Assembly: GCA_032207245.1 (NCBI GenBank) | Contig: CM063506.1 | Location: 20,776,675 to 20,840,674 of the forward strand | Source of the DNA: Pardosa pseudoannulata | Taxonomy: Eukaryota; Arthropoda; Arachnida; Araneae; Lycosidae | Reading direction: 5' to 3' | DNA length: 64,000 nucleotides | Shown here: positions 34,780 through 47,684 of the stretch, piece after piece | Layout: the number at the start of each line of letters is the position of its first letter | Position numbering within the stretch: position 1 is the stretch's first letter | The notes under the pieces: generated by a model | The model's input: the letters and a program-made list of their open reading frames with translations, nothing else | Databases searched by the model: none | Told to the model about the DNA's origin: nothing | Program-made: the position numbers and the translations under genes

Positions 34780-36228
34780 AGTTCCAGTCCCATTGAGTCC
34801 TCTTTAACAAACGTTTGAATATATTTTGTAGCCGGGTTAAACCCGCCGTTTTTTAAACAAACCGGTATGACATGGCTAGAGCAGATCTGTGTTAAACCTT
34901 GAATTTTTATTATTCTTCAAAAAGCTGGAGAGTGGCACACATACGGTTCTGTTATTAAAATGATGTGGAGAACAGATTGTTCAGGTATTTCAGATATGCA
35001 AGGAGGAGACTGGACTTCGGAGAGAGAAAAGTGTTCCAAAGGTCATTTGTGCTTTGCTTAACGATGCAACTTTATACTGCATTATAATCAATAATAATTT
35101 ATTCGGATTCAGTTTTGATACATTGTAATTTAAGAGCAAATGCTTTTAGCAACGTATTATGTGTAATTCAAAAAAGTGCAAGGATTAAAGATAAATTTAC
35201 AAACTAAAGAGCTGAGAAAAAAGTTCCACTGAAAGAGCAGTTTCTTTGAAGTTTCTTTTCAAAGATAGAAACTTCTCTGCTAAGCATTTTCTTTGCCTGA
35301 AAATTCCATTTACAAACTCCTGCCAATTTTCGTGATATCATTCATGGATCGATAGATAACTGTTACAGAACTGGATATGATATTCCGTGCTTACTACGGA
35401 AACCCATAAAAGAGAAAGGAAGATTGAATTTAATTGGTAAAGGTAAGATTTATCGAAAAATCTCATTTATCTTAATACTTAATTAAAGGCTACACTTTAC
35501 CACGTATAGAAAACATAAATGCTTAAATGTGTAAATTGTGTTTTGTATTAAATGCTTCCCTTCTGCTCTGTGAGAGGACTTTTATTCCGAATATTTTAAA
35601 TACCACATTTCAAAAATTTCCTTTGTTAAGAAATGTTTTCTGTAATTTTAACTCCCTTTAACTCTACCCAGAATTTGACCAATATTGATGTAGATGTCTG
35701 TTAAGCCTTTGTTTAGCTTTAAATAGACCAATATAGTACTTTTTATTTGAGCTATTAGAGATACATTGGTCAAGAATAACGTCAGTGACTCAAAAAGGCC
35801 ACGAAGTGTTAAGAATAACACGCGCAAAAATAATATTTCACGCGCATCTTCAAATGAAAATTGCAGACGTTTAAAGTTATTTAAAAATAATAACAAAAAG
35901 GTTAAAACACCATTAATTCCCATGTCGCAAACACATAACCTATTTCTGTCAAACGAGCGTTTTAAGAGAACATATTTCTTCCATTTTATTCTCTGAGATC
36001 TATTTTAAGGAAAATATTAGATTCTGTGAGTGGAGAGGATGCAAATATTTCCATGAATCAAATTTTTACGCATTATCTAACATCCAATAAGGTCAGTTCT
36101 TTAGTAAGAGCAAAACGTTTAACTTTTGGTTTTGTGAAAGAACCTTTTTCCATTGTGGAGACAGACTTTTGGGGATAGTATGCTTTTGTCCTTGGCGACT
36201 TTTAGAAACTATTTTCTAGACATAGTAA
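34780..36228. other. No recognisable gene; single early copy of the 36-kb array motif
   Basis: TAATTGGTAAAGGTAAGATT (35434) and CGAAAAATCTCATTTATCTT are the core of the array that starts about 1 kb downstream. A Lys/Asn-rich 76-codon frame at 35766-35996 is not recognisable. Confidence 0.4.
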
Positions 36229-37505
36229 CTTTCGAGGTGAATTCTTCATTAAAACAGCCTATTTTTGATTCAGTATAAAATAAAAAGTTCTGTTCTGTTT
36301 AGAATAAAATTTTACCTAGATAATTATATTAAGGTTCGAACTTTGTATAAAAATAATTTAGCTCTGCTGCATGAATCAATACATTTTTAAAAAGCATGAA
36401 ATATTTAAAAGCATAATTGGTAAAGGTAAGATTTATCGAAAAATCTCATTTATCTTAATACTTATCTTAGCAATACATTTTTAAAAAGCATGAAATATTT
36501 AAAAGCATAATTGGTAAAGGTAAGATTTATCGAAAAATCTCATTTATCTTATATTTATCTTAGCAATACATTTTTAAAAAGCATGAAATATTTAAAAGCA
36601 TAATTGGTAAAGGTAAGATTTTACGAAAAATCTCATTTATCTTAATACATAGTACCTTTCGAGGTGAATTCTTCATTAAAACAGCCTATTTTTGATTCAG
36701 TATAAAATAAAAAAAGTTCTGCTCTGTATAGAATAAAATTTTACCTAAATAATCATATTAAGGTTCGAACTTTGTATAAAAATAATTTAGCTTTCCTGCA
36801 TGAACCAGTACATTTTTAAAAAGCATGAAATATTTAAAAGCATAATTGGTAAAGGTAAGATTTATCGAAAAATCTCATTTATCTCAATACTTATCTTAGC
36901 AATACATTTTTAAAAAGCATAAAATATTTAAAAGCATAATTGGTAAAGGTAAGATTTATCGAAAAATCTCATTTATCTTAATACATAGTACCTTTTGAGG
37001 TGAATTCTTCATTAAAACAGCTTATTTTTGATTCAGTATAAAATAAAAAGTTCTGCTCTGTATAGAATAAAATTTTACCTAAATAATCATATTAAGGTTC
37101 GAACTTTGTATAAAAATAATTTAGCTTTCCTGCATGAACCAGTACATTTTTAAAAAGCATGAAATATTTAAAAGCATAATTGGTAAAGGTAAGATTTATC
37201 GAAAAATCTCATTTATCTTAATACTTATCTTAGCAATACATTTTTAAAAAGCATGAAATATTTAAAAGCATAATTGGTAAAGGTAAGATTTATCGAAAAA
37301 TCTCATTTATCTTAATACATAGTACCTTTCGAGGTGAATTCTTCATTAAAACAGCCTATTTTTGATTCAGTATAAAATAAAAAAGTTCTGCTCTGTTTAG
37401 AATAAAATTTTACCTAAATAATCATATTAAGGTTCGAACTTTGTATAAAAATAATTTAGCTTTGCTGCATGAAGCATTACATTTTTAAAAAGCATGAAAT
37501 ATCTA
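36229..37505 (+). repeat. Higher-order tandem repeat array
   Basis: Major units begin GAGGTGAATTCTTCATTA at 36234, 36661, 36997 and 37331. Each contains a unique part (CAGCCTATTTTTGATTCAG to TTAGCTTTSCTGCATGAA) followed by two or three copies of a roughly 90-bp subunit, CATTTTTAAAAAGCATGAAA...TTGGTAAAGGTAAGATTTAT...ATCTCATTTATCTTA. The first unit has three subunits and is longer (427 bp, against 336 and 334). The last is truncated. Copies are nearly identical, so expansion is recent. Confidence 0.95.
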
Positions 37506-37564
37506 TACCAAAGGAAAAAAATAGATATCCATTCATCTGAATCATAAATTTTAAAATTAATTAA

Positions 37565-38695
37565 GCATTAATTTTTTAAATCAAACAGAAACTAATTATC
37601 TTTTTTTTATTCTGTCAATAATTAGATTCTATTTAATTAATGGTAGTAACAATGGTATCCTCGATTACATTAATGGTAATGAAATTTTAATTTATAACGG
37701 GATTTTTATTATAAATTTCTCAATAGTTTTTTTAAATTTTAATAATTTTGATATTTTTTAAGGTTTAGGTTTACACAGTCATATACATATTGTACTTCAA
37801 TTTTATATAAAAATTTAGTTTTTAGTATACACAAGTAAAAAGTGATCAGTGAATTTAATTTTCGTCATTTGGAATATTTTTTATGTTATTTTAAAAACAT
37901 ACTACTTGAAATGGCAAAACTAAATAACTTCTAAAAACTTGCCGTGTTAAAAACTTGTAAAAAGAAAAATCGTACTAAAAGGAGCAAAACTTTTTGCTTT
38001 GTAAGACTGTTATATGATTTTAAGTCTCGATAGGTATTATGTCGGGTCTGTACCTGCCAAATTCCTCTCACTCAATGCTAAGTTATGGGAATTACAAAAT
38101 TTCTTCTGGCTGGCTCGCATTTTATGATTTCTTAAAAAAAAAAATTATACCACGTGATAAAACAATAAATTCTCTAGAATGCTATTTTTCCCTTTTCTTG
38201 AATTTATTCTGTTGAATGTTCTTATTTGCGTTTGAAAAATAGTATACTGAAATTTCCCGCAAATAATTTAAAATTAAAATTAATTTTTCCTGATGTTTTT
38301 CAAAAAAGAGAAATATAGCGTCCTAGAGCATTTACTGTTCTATCACGTAATATAACTTCTTTAAAGAAATCTTAAAATGCGAGGCAGCCAGACGAAATTT
38401 TATTTTTCCCGTAGGTTAACATGGAGCGAGATGAAACGAAAGTGGAATGTATAGAGATACAGACCAATGATTCATAACCTTTTTTAAGCTACCGCCCCCT
38501 TACGGAACATAACCTTATACGAAACATAAATTTTGAATTTAATAAATTAAAAACTAATGTTTTAAATCAAATAGAATCTAATTATCTTTTTTATTCTGTT
38601 AACCTCAGTTACATTAATGGTAGTAATAATTTTCATTTTATAACGGGATTTTTTATTTTTAATTTCTTAATAGTTATAATATTTCCTATAGTTAA
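37565..38695 (+). repeat. Pair of diverged direct repeats flanking a foldback element
   Basis: AAATCAAACAGAAACTAATT (37577), TACATTAATGGTAATGA and TATAACGGGATTTTTATT recur at 38560-38690 with the same order and small indels. This could be one ancient repeat copied twice, or a duplication spanning the foldback element. Confidence 0.55.
38045..38465. mobile_element. Foldback element with arms of more than 150 bp
   Basis: The left arm GGTCTGTACC, AAATTTCTTCTGGCTGGCTC, GCATTTTATGATTTCTTAAA and ACGTGATAAAACAATAAATT pairs with the right arm, which read in reverse gives GGTCTGTATC, AAATTTCGTCTGGCTGCCTC, GCATTTTAAGATTTCTTTAA and ACGTGATAGAACAGTAAATG. It is non-coding. The superfamily is unclear; long inverted arms would suit a Mutator-like or foldback MITE. 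Confidence 0.75.
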
Positions 38696-39076
38696 AATAT
38701 TTCCTATAAATTGACCATTCAATCTGCCTAGAAAATAATACAAAGTTTTTTCCTAAAGATATTAGTACAATATGAACATAAAATACAACTAATTCACATT
38801 TAATTCTTTTAAAAACCAGATAGCTTTTTTAGAATTCAATTTTGATACGTTTTGTTAATTTTTAAAATGTTTCTCGCGCACTTTTTAATTTTTTCTCTTA
38901 TTTTTGCCTTAACACTACTAACATTTTAAAAATTAACAAAATATTTCATAAAAATTAATTTTCAAAAATATTATCTGATTAAAAAAATATATTTATACTT
39001 CAGTTTATTTCAGTGTTTAAAGTTTCATATTTCTTAGTTAATAATTTATAAAAATGCCATTCCCTTAACAGATGTA

Positions 39077-39999
39077 TCTATATATATAAAAATGAATTTG
39101 TGTCTGTCTGTACTCGATAGACTCAAAAACCAATCGCCGTGAAAATTTGGGAAATTATTAGGTATATTGCTAGGAAGGTTTTTGTAAATTTTTAACGTTT
39201 GAAATCCATTCCTTCCCCCTTTTTCGAGCGTTTCATGTCATTATTCCATGCATTATTTTCCCTGGTTAAACACAAACAATTAATTTTTTAATTTATCGAA
39301 TCATAACTAAGTGAAAGAAGCAATAAAATTTTCAATTTATCACATAATAAATAGGTGAAAACGATATTTTTTTATCATTATGACGCCATTCCTTTAAATA
39401 TTTCATTTATTCATTTCTTATTTTAAATTAAATTCTTGGTTCATTTTTACGTTACAATGAAATATTTATCATTATTCTAACAAAGAAAAGTACAAATATC
39501 AACGACTCTCATGGGCAAATAAAAACCTATCATTTTATATAGTTATCTTTATATTTATATGGTTGTCGATATGAATATATGTTTCTGTTTCATACAAAAC
39601 CATGATGTTTGTCATAAATTTCCTTAATTTTGGACAACATTTATTAATACCAACAAAATTATCACTGTTGCTGTCAAAACCTCTGTTTCCTATTCTACCA
39701 CGTAATATGGCAAGATCTATTAATATTGTTAATCAACGTACAGTAGTAATACAGTAATGTAATTTAGGTTTCAACTTATATTTTATCATAAAAAAAAGTT
39801 TGAACAAATTTAACACAAGACACAAATTCGATTATAAAAACTGAATATTGTTATAATACACTTATAATAGAAATAAATAAATATGCTAATGACTCGAACT
39901 GAACTGTGACGAATTTAGAAAGTTATTCACGAAAATAAAATCTTTGTTTAAAAGTAATATAATAAGTTCACCGTAGCGAAGCACGGGCAAACTTGCTAG
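39077..39999 (+). mobile_element. Non-autonomous Helitron
   Basis: It begins TCTATATATATAAAAATGAA and ends GCACGGGCAAACTTGCTAG, between A and T. The internal stretch GAAATCCATTCCTTCC through TTATGACGCCATTCCTTTAA is related to the 58.7-kb Helitron. No coding sequence is present. Confidence 0.88.
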
Positions 40000-42171
40000 T
40001 TATTTTTATAAAACACATATTCCGCGCTTTAGGATGGATGCATTTGTAATAGGAAAATTCATCCCTCTTGGCCTGTTTAGAAAAAGCTTTTGTATTAAAT
40101 CGAATATATAAAGTGAAGTACATTTTTTAAATTTATAATTTGCACAAATGACACTTTGAAGGAATTTATAAAGTGAAATCTTCCTTTGGAATATTAGTAC
40201 GAAAATATCAATAAAAACTGGATTTGACTCTTATAACATTAAGGGAACCTAGTACATTTCGAGATCTTTATTAATCTTTATTGTAACTACCTTTTTCGAT
40301 TAATCATAAAATTTTCTGCTCATTTCAAAATTATTTATTTATAACTTCTTTAGCACTCTTTTTAAAATTTATTTAGTTTTATTTTAAATTATTTGTGTTA
40401 GTACATATTTATATAACAAAAAATATGTACTAAATAAAAAGAATGAAATTCATTTTTATGAAATCCACAAAATAATTTTCGAAATATGTATAATAGAAGC
40501 AAGATCTGTTTCTTCTCAAATTAAAGCAAAATATGTGTTTCAATCTATAAACCAAACTTTTTCAAGGTATCTAATATTTTTGAATATAAAAAAAATTAAA
40601 AAATGTTAAGAGATTGAAAGTTTAAAAAAATAGCCTTTATCATGTATAAGATAAGGTAATTTTCTCGTGTTAATATAATATTTACAGAATAAAAAAGATA
40701 ATTATCTTCTATTTGATATAAAAAAATTAGTTTCTAGTATAGAAATTTCAGAAGTTATTTTGCGGGTAAGTAGCTGTTATTTTTTTTTTCACTTGATGTA
40801 TAGATCGTAGGTTTTTTATAATATCTTGCTTCTTATGACTAAATTAAATTATTTTTATTGAGTTAGATCTTTATAAATAACTTAGGAAAAATAATTTGTA
40901 GACAGAGTAACTTTTTATTTTATATTAAATCAAATTTTAGCTGGGAAAGTACTATGCCCAAATTTACAGGACGATGGACGTTGCAAAACTTTTTTGTAAA
41001 ATATAAATTTAAAATCATAAAACTTTGTACAGATATATACTGAAGTATAATCAAGTTTTAATCATAGTATTTTTAATCAAATAATTTTCTTTTTTGTTTA
41101 TTTTTTTGTTTTTTATTCTATTTAAATCTATATTTTGAGGGAGTGAGGGAATTATTAATTTTTAAAATGCTGTATGCGACTTAATTTTTCACAGATTGTT
41201 TTAATTTTTTTTGCCAAATACGCTTAATTTGCATTAAAATAAATATTTGTATTTACTTTAAGTTTCTAATTAATTTAGATTATAAAACTTGATTTAAATT
41301 TAGAAATATCCGAATTTTTCTTGAAAATTCGACATAAAGTTAAAATATTTTTTCTATATTAACCCTTCAATTGATCAATAAAATAATACCCAAAAATGTT
41401 TAGGATATATTTGTAAGAAATAATAATAAAAAATTAGGGAAAAATTAAAATTAAAGAGCAAGACATATTTTAAAAATAAAAAAGTCAATCTTAAATTAAA
41501 TTTGAAAAGAAATTGTCTAATTTATTTTCTTTTAAATGTGATTAATTTCGTTTAACTTCATTTTATTACTTCAGTGTATGTGTTCAAGCTTCATAAGTCT
41601 ATGTCAATAACCTACTTCAACGCTTTGTAACTTCTAGCGTTCCCAAGTTCGAAGTGAAATATGGTTTTAATACTTTTACGTTTTTCCCGCGTTACACTTT
41701 TTCTCTTCCGAATTAGTTCTCACCGTAAACTTTGAAATCCACGATACTTCTGAAGGTGGAAGGCGAAGTTTAAAAGAACATTAAAAAGTATAATAAAGAA
41801 TTAAGTGGTGGTTTAAATAGAGTAAAAAAATAAAATAGAAAAATTCACAACTATTTCTGGAAAATAATAAATATTTACTTAGAATCCTATTTAATAATCA
41901 GCTTAAGTTCTTACCAGACAAACTGAAAAACTTGCAAAAACTATGTAATGCCAAGTGTATTTAAAATTAAAGCCATTCTTTTAATTCTTTTGCTCTGCAA
42001 CTGTCTTGCAAATCTTGCGTTTAACATGTTCCAATATAGTCTAAAACAATATTTTCTTTTCATTTCTGCAATTTTTTTAGTTGATAAATTTAGGGACTAG
42101 TTCTAGAAAACAGTTATTTATAGGTAATTTAGAGTTAGTTGTAAGTAATGTTTTATTAGAAAAGGACATTA
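40000..42171. other. No recognisable gene; possible old hAT-B-related stretch
   Basis: 41195-41560 shares TTTAAATTTAGAAA, GAAAATTCGACATAAA, TCAATAAAATAATAC blocks with 17100-17330 (inside hAT-B) and 52480-52740. Ends are not discernible. The rest is AT-rich without signals. Confidence 0.4.
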
Positions 42172-42270
42172 CAGTAGAACCTCGATTATCCGAGCTAATT
42201 GGGACCGCTTGTACCTCGGATATCGGAAATCTCGGTTAATAGAAACCCTGTATAAAAACCTTCCGGGCTT
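42172..42270 (+). mobile_element. Lone Tigger/pogo-type terminal end
   Basis: CAGTAGAACCTCGATTATCC, GAGCTAATTGGGACC after TA is a standard Tigger-like terminus. No opposite end was found before the next element. Confidence 0.6.
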
Positions 42271-42479
42271 GCAAATTTAGCTAACTTTTAAAGTAAAAAA
42301 CAATAGAACGTTCTTTAAATGATAAAAATAAACATACCCAATAAATACCTAAATACCTAATAAATATTAATTTGTAACTAAACACATTCTAAAGAAACGT
42401 AAAAATCGCAGATATTTTTTAACCCAAAATGTTATCCCAACATGCTAAAGTTTGGTCACTCCTTTAAAACAATCATATA

Positions 42480-43248
42480 CAGTGGACTCCGGTTAATGTG
42501 ATCAGTTTGGGACACCGTGATTTTGATTACAATAAACGATATGCAAAATTAGATAAATTTACCCCCCTCTTTAATTCACACTTACTAAATTTCAAAACAA
42601 AATGGAAAAACACACCTTATATTATCCTGCATTTATGTATATTATCCTTTAAAACATAAGAATTGTATGCATAATTAAAAAAAATGATCAATTCTTGACT
42701 GCCTAGAATTTTTTTCTAAGAACTCATTGATAAATTGTTCGTAATCATAATCAACCTGCCATAACGATTTAAAATTTCGATCTTTTGTTTTAATGTTGAA
42801 TCATTTCGCTTTCTGGCTTCCATATCGACAAGCTGCAGGTAAGAGAGCAAAGCATAAAATGTGAATACGCTTCTTCTCAGTTCCGATATTAATGTGTTGC
42901 CTTCTGCTTATCTAACAACCATTGACCACCAACAGGGTGTGCGTATTTCTGAAAAATTTCAGGAATGTGTAATACCCCACTCCTTTGTTCATTCCCCATT
43001 TCCCTAGGTGGAAGAGGTAGAATTTTAAAAAATTCAAACAACAGCGAAGGAAAAGAAAGGATGGGTTCCTTTCCGAATACATTGTGAATATTCCTTTGTA
43101 AGTTAAAATGAGGTTCGAAAACTGATAACATTAACCGATGTAACGATCCCATAAAACGATAATTTTAACATACAAATGAATAGAGAAAATCGGGACCAAG
43201 GTATATCGATAACAATAAATGATTGATAACATTAAGCGGAGTCCACTG
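42480..43248 (-). pseudogene. Tigger/pogo deletion derivative
   Basis: TA duplications flank inverted ends CAGTGGACTCCGGTTAATGT and (reverse) CAGTGGACTCCGCTTAATGT. On the minus strand from 42823 it reads MEARKRNDSTLKQKIEILN, the very start of a CENP-B-type helix-turn-helix. A frameshift leads straight into DYDYEQFINEFLEKN and SRQSRIDHFF, a typical Tigger C-terminal tail. The DDE core is missing. The 87-codon minus frame at 42889-43152 is not transposase. Confidence 0.82.
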
Positions 43249-44237
43249 TATTTAATAAGGAATTAGAACAATTTACTCCTTATTATATTTAATAAGGAAC
43301 TATTGTACTCATCGCTGAAGATTCCTTCAGATGGATGAAAGATGGATGATACAAGTTTGTTTTCGGTTTATAAAATTCCGATGACGCATGAAAGATTTCT
43401 ATAAAATAAGATAAGTTCCTATGCTACAGGCAACTGCTGCAGCGGAGATGTTCGTTCATGCTGATCCATAAGCAAGACAAAAAAACTAAAACAAATACCT
43501 CTCTAACATAAACAAAGTATTACAAAACAAGATTTGGAAAGTATTTCTCATATACGAATTATCGTGCATGTTTTATTTATCTGTCCGTATTTTTCCCTAG
43601 CAAACTGGAATACAATTTAAATATATCTAGATTCGATGACAATAGTCGAATTTTATTTACTTTCAATATTCTATAACAATGGACCATTAGTACGGAAGAA
43701 ATAGGAGAAAGTAAACAATGAGGTCATAGAACAGCACATGGGAGAATTTTTTTTTCTCATAACTCTACAGGAAGAATGTGTGTTATCTTTACTAAAATAA
43801 ACTGTATTGGAAAACAAGGTTGATTTTTCAAATTTATAATCACTTGAAATAGCCGGGTTTTTAAAAAAATAAGAAACCCTCGTGTGAAGATAACCCAAAC
43901 GTTGAAAATAATCTAACATGAAAAAAAAATATTCAGTATCTTTCAATGAGCTGCATCGGGGATCTTCAAATTTTTATCGACTCACGCAATTCTATGAACT
44001 ACAGTGATCCATCGCTTTTTGCGGTTAATGGGAACCTTCCGCGAAAGCTGAAAAACTTTGAAGTAGGATTTGCCCCTAGGAATTTTCGTGTATGCGGGTA
44101 CACGAATGTTTTAAATATGTAAACAGTATTTATACTTTACTCATATATGACAAAATTTACAACACTATGCGTATTTACTTAAACATGTCAGTGCTAATTA
44201 ATAAAGTTAATTACAGAACCTTATACCGTAATAAACA
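43249..44237. other. No recognisable gene
   Basis: AT-rich sequence. The minus frame at 43671-43946 (91 codons) has no recognisable motif. Confidence 0.4.
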
Positions 44238-44814
44238 TTAACCCCTTCCGGTATGATTTAATAATGAAAAACTGTGCATGAAATAACCATTTAATTTTTA
44301 TTTAAAAAACTTGTTTCATTTTACAATTCTTACATATTCTTAATTAAAATCCACTTTTTACATAGTGTTAAATAATATCAGAAACAGTAAAATTAAGAAA
44401 ATATCAAAGCAAAACATTAATAAGGTATACAGACAATAATCTTCAAGGTAGTGGTACTTTTCAAAACAAAGTGCAAAGGAATTCTTAATTGTTTACACCG
44501 CCAAGTAGTCTCACTTTTAATTGGATTCTTGTAACACACACGGCATTTCTTAGTAGGTTTTCTTTTATTCTGACTCATTAATTTGGCAATGACTTGTACC
44601 AAGAAATTCTAAGTAAACAATATGCAATAGTGACTTGTGATTTTCACAAGTGATAAAAGTGTTGCCAAATTCAGTACGCTAGAAATTTTAAACTAAATTA
44701 ATTATCATATTTAACAGTAACTTTAATCGCATGACGAGTGTAGCTCGTCATTGTGCGGTATGGGATGAAAAACTAATGACGAGCTAGACTCGTCATTTTA
44801 CCGGAAGGGGTTAA
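44238..44814 (-). pseudogene. piggyBac miniature retaining a zinc-domain remnant, copy 1
   Basis: TTAA sites and ends CCCCTTCCGGTA / TACCGGAAGGGG. On the minus strand (44417-44602) it encodes KKCRVCYKNPIKSETTWRC, the start of the piggyBac cysteine-rich C-terminal domain, after which cysteines are lost (RIPLHF). The catalytic core is absent. Near the right end, upstream of the coding direction, are two near-palindromes: TGACGAGTGTAGCTCGTCA (44732) and, 45 bp on, its near-inverse TGACGAGCTAGACTCGTCA (44777). The near-identical copy at 57375-57909 shows recent mobility. Confidence 0.88.
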
Positions 44815-45265
44815 TCAACATTGCTTTCTGGGAGAGGCGAAGAGTCTTGTTGGTGGCGGAGGAGAGGTTCTCACTTGACTCGTAGAAGCTTTAGACTCAC
44901 TCGGAGACACTGACATTAGAGACGGGGGCTTTATCTTGGAGAGAAACATGTTGATGGGTAGTTGTTGTCTTTGTTTTTTCTCTCATTGGTCGATGTGGCA
45001 CCGGAAACCAATCACGCGCCTTTATGAGAGCCCGTCGTATGTACTCTGAGTTAACTCATGTCTTTGTTTGACATGCAGAGATACTTTTCTCCCGCGCATC
45101 AACATGAAATTAAGCTCCTTTCTGCAATGTGGCTGCCGACATGGTTGTATTTTTTCATTTATATTTTTTGATGAATATTTTGGAAAAACCCGCGAGGCAC
45201 TGAAGACGCAAAACATGAAGCGCGAAGTGGCGAAGGAACATTCTACAATGAAGTCTCAGTGAAAG
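44815..45265. other. GC-richer stretch with CCAAT-type motifs, unidentified
   Basis: It contains CTCATTGGTCG and CCAATCACGCGCC about 30 bp apart and a short open frame on each strand (45068-45262 +, 45022-45216 -). It could be a decayed promoter/first exon, but no TATA, Inr or protein homology was recognised. Confidence 0.2.
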
Positions 45266-45752
45266 ACATACCTTTTATAAAATCTAGTCAATAATATAAT
45301 TTGCGAATAAAAGCCAAATATTAATTTTTTCTTTCTTTTAAAAGGCCACTATTTTCTCTTCCCTTCCTAAAAAATTACTTTTCAACTTCTCAATCGAAAG
45401 ATAGGATTAGTTCCGTAAGGGAATCAGGAAATTTTAAAAATTTAACTTTAGAAGTGAAAATTTTTAAGGAAGAGAAAAACAGAATAATATTTACACGATC
45501 ACACACCCACATAAAAATGTAAAATAGTATGATTAAATAATTTAAAATTAAATAAAACGATATCATTTAATTTAAAATTGGAATATTAATGTTCTGTAAT
45601 TTAATCATAATGGAGATAACATAACTTTTAAAAAAACGAAAATTACAAACTGAAAGTAAGAATGGAAATTTAGCATATCAGATATGCATATTGTCCGGCA
45701 ATTATTAGACAAACAGCCACTTATAAAATTCAGCCATTATAAAATTCATATA

Positions 45753-45861
45753 CAGTGAAACCCGCTTAAAAAGTTTTCCAAGGGCCTAACTCATTAAAAC
45801 TTCTTAAGCGGGAAAACTTCTTAAACGGGAAATCAGGCAATAAGCATTATTTATGCGTATG

Positions 45862-45928
<67 letters not shown>

Positions 45929-46010
45929 AAATATAAATATATACACGATAAAACCCACTTAAGAAGTCTTCTAAGGAAATGAAAAGAGAAAACTTCTTAA
46001 ACGAAATTAA
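45753..46010 (+). repeat. Two Tigger-like left ends around a (TA)n tract
   Basis: CAGTGAAACCCGCTTAAAAA with AACTTCTTAAGCGGGAAAAC at 45753-45840, and a diverged version, ACGATAAAACCCACTTAAG with AACTTCTTAAACG, at 45945-46005. The (TA)n tract (45860-45924) lies between. Probably a local duplication of one terminal repeat. Confidence 0.55.
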
Positions 46011-47684
46011 GTTTTTAAAAACAAAATAATTATTTAGATAATGAGGAGAGATTTTTTTCTTTATAAAATAATATATAAACAATATTTGGATTCTCAAAAA
46101 ATTTATTTTTTCTTAAAAATCAGCTAATAAAGGAAAACAACATAATTTCCTTAGATTATAATACCACTGGAATCTATTTTTACAGAAAATTTATAGTTTT
46201 TTGTGTTTGTTTTTTTATAAAAATTGATAACAGCAGCTATCTTAAGCTTTAAAAACTTCTTCAGGCACATTTTATATAAAAAATGACAACAATCTTTTCA
46301 GCCATAAACATTGACCTTAACAAACAAAGAGAAAGGAGAAGAAAACAGTAATCGAAAGGCAGCTATAAACTTTTGTAAGTACTTAAAATGAAAAAACTTT
46401 TTAAAAAAAGTTTGAAACGAAATTTTATAAAATTTTTTAACATTTATGAATTAAAATTACCGTATCTTTAAAACTCTTAAATTTCTTTCATATAATTATA
46501 AAATTCAACTCTTCGATAAACAAACAAACTTAAATATTTTTATTTTATACTTGAAATACAATTTTTTTTTTTTTTTTAAATATAAAAATTTTGGTTTTTA
46601 TCCATATTTTAATCTAAGACATTGTAGGAAAGACCGAATTTTTCATATTCAATGGTGGTCGTTACACTTATTGTACTAACATTTTGTATAACTTTATTCC
46701 TTAGAAAACAAATATTAAAATAATGTTAAGAAGATCAATATTTTATTTACTGTAGGTACAGAATTAAAGAAAAGTAATATATTTTTATACAATTTTTATT
46801 AAAGCTAAGAAATGAGAATAGTTATTTCCTATTATTTTGTGCTTAAAAGTCACAGACGTTGTGAGTCGGAGGCTACTTTTGGATCACCGCTAGACGGGTT
46901 AGCGGGAGAGGTGCGTGTGTCTGTGTGGAGACCGATTCTAATCCACTCCTTCTGAAGTTTACTTCACACGTTTCAAACTTGAAACTTTTTAAAACTGTAC
47001 TTAATCAAAATTAAATTTTTAAATAAAATTTCTATTTTTAAATTTTCTAACCTTTTTTTATTTAATTATATACTTTTTGTTTACTGACTTTTTTCTTTTT
47101 TATCATTTAATAACTAAACTTTTACATGATTATGTATAGACTTTGTCCTAAATGTTAGATAATTTTAATATTAATATTAAATATTTGATATTAATATTAA
47201 GTATTTAATATTAATATTAAGTGTTAGGTAATTTTAATATCAATATTAATTATTTATACTACATTTATGTAATGTTTTACCAAATTTTACATTTTTCAGT
47301 TAAAAAAATTGGAGAAAGGGCTCAAGTCCAGTTTGAACTCCCCATCCTCCTCTCTAAATCCTGGCTAAAACTAAATCCTGGCTATGACCCTAGAAAGAAC
47401 GACTTTTGGTTAAAATGGGTCTGCGTAATTTGGGAGACCCCGAGGCTTGTCATCTGCAAAAGTATCACTTGAACTTGGAGGACATTGCGACCACGAATGT
47501 ATTTTAAATGCTGCATTTTTATTTTGACTCGCATAACTCCGGGGTTCAGAGTAACACAGTTTGATAACTACTTACCTTTATAATACTCTACATTTTCCCA
47601 TCTTAGTTAACGCATAGCATAAACGAAATCTTAATTTTATTCATATCGTTGTGTCGGTAATTTAATAAGAGATTAAGATGAAAC
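46010..47684. other. No recognisable gene
   Basis: AT-rich sequence. A short direct array of TATTAATATTAA units lies at 47165-47245, and 46850-46950 is slightly GC-richer without a clear signal. Confidence 0.4.

Noticed and set aside
35766..35996. Lys/Asn-rich 76-codon frame as a gene
   Set aside because: No motif, AT-driven composition, and a longer frame on the opposite strand; indistinguishable from chance.
36229..37505. CRISPR-like regular repeats
   Set aside because: The repeats are long, contiguous and nested without unique spacers; this is a eukaryotic tandem array.
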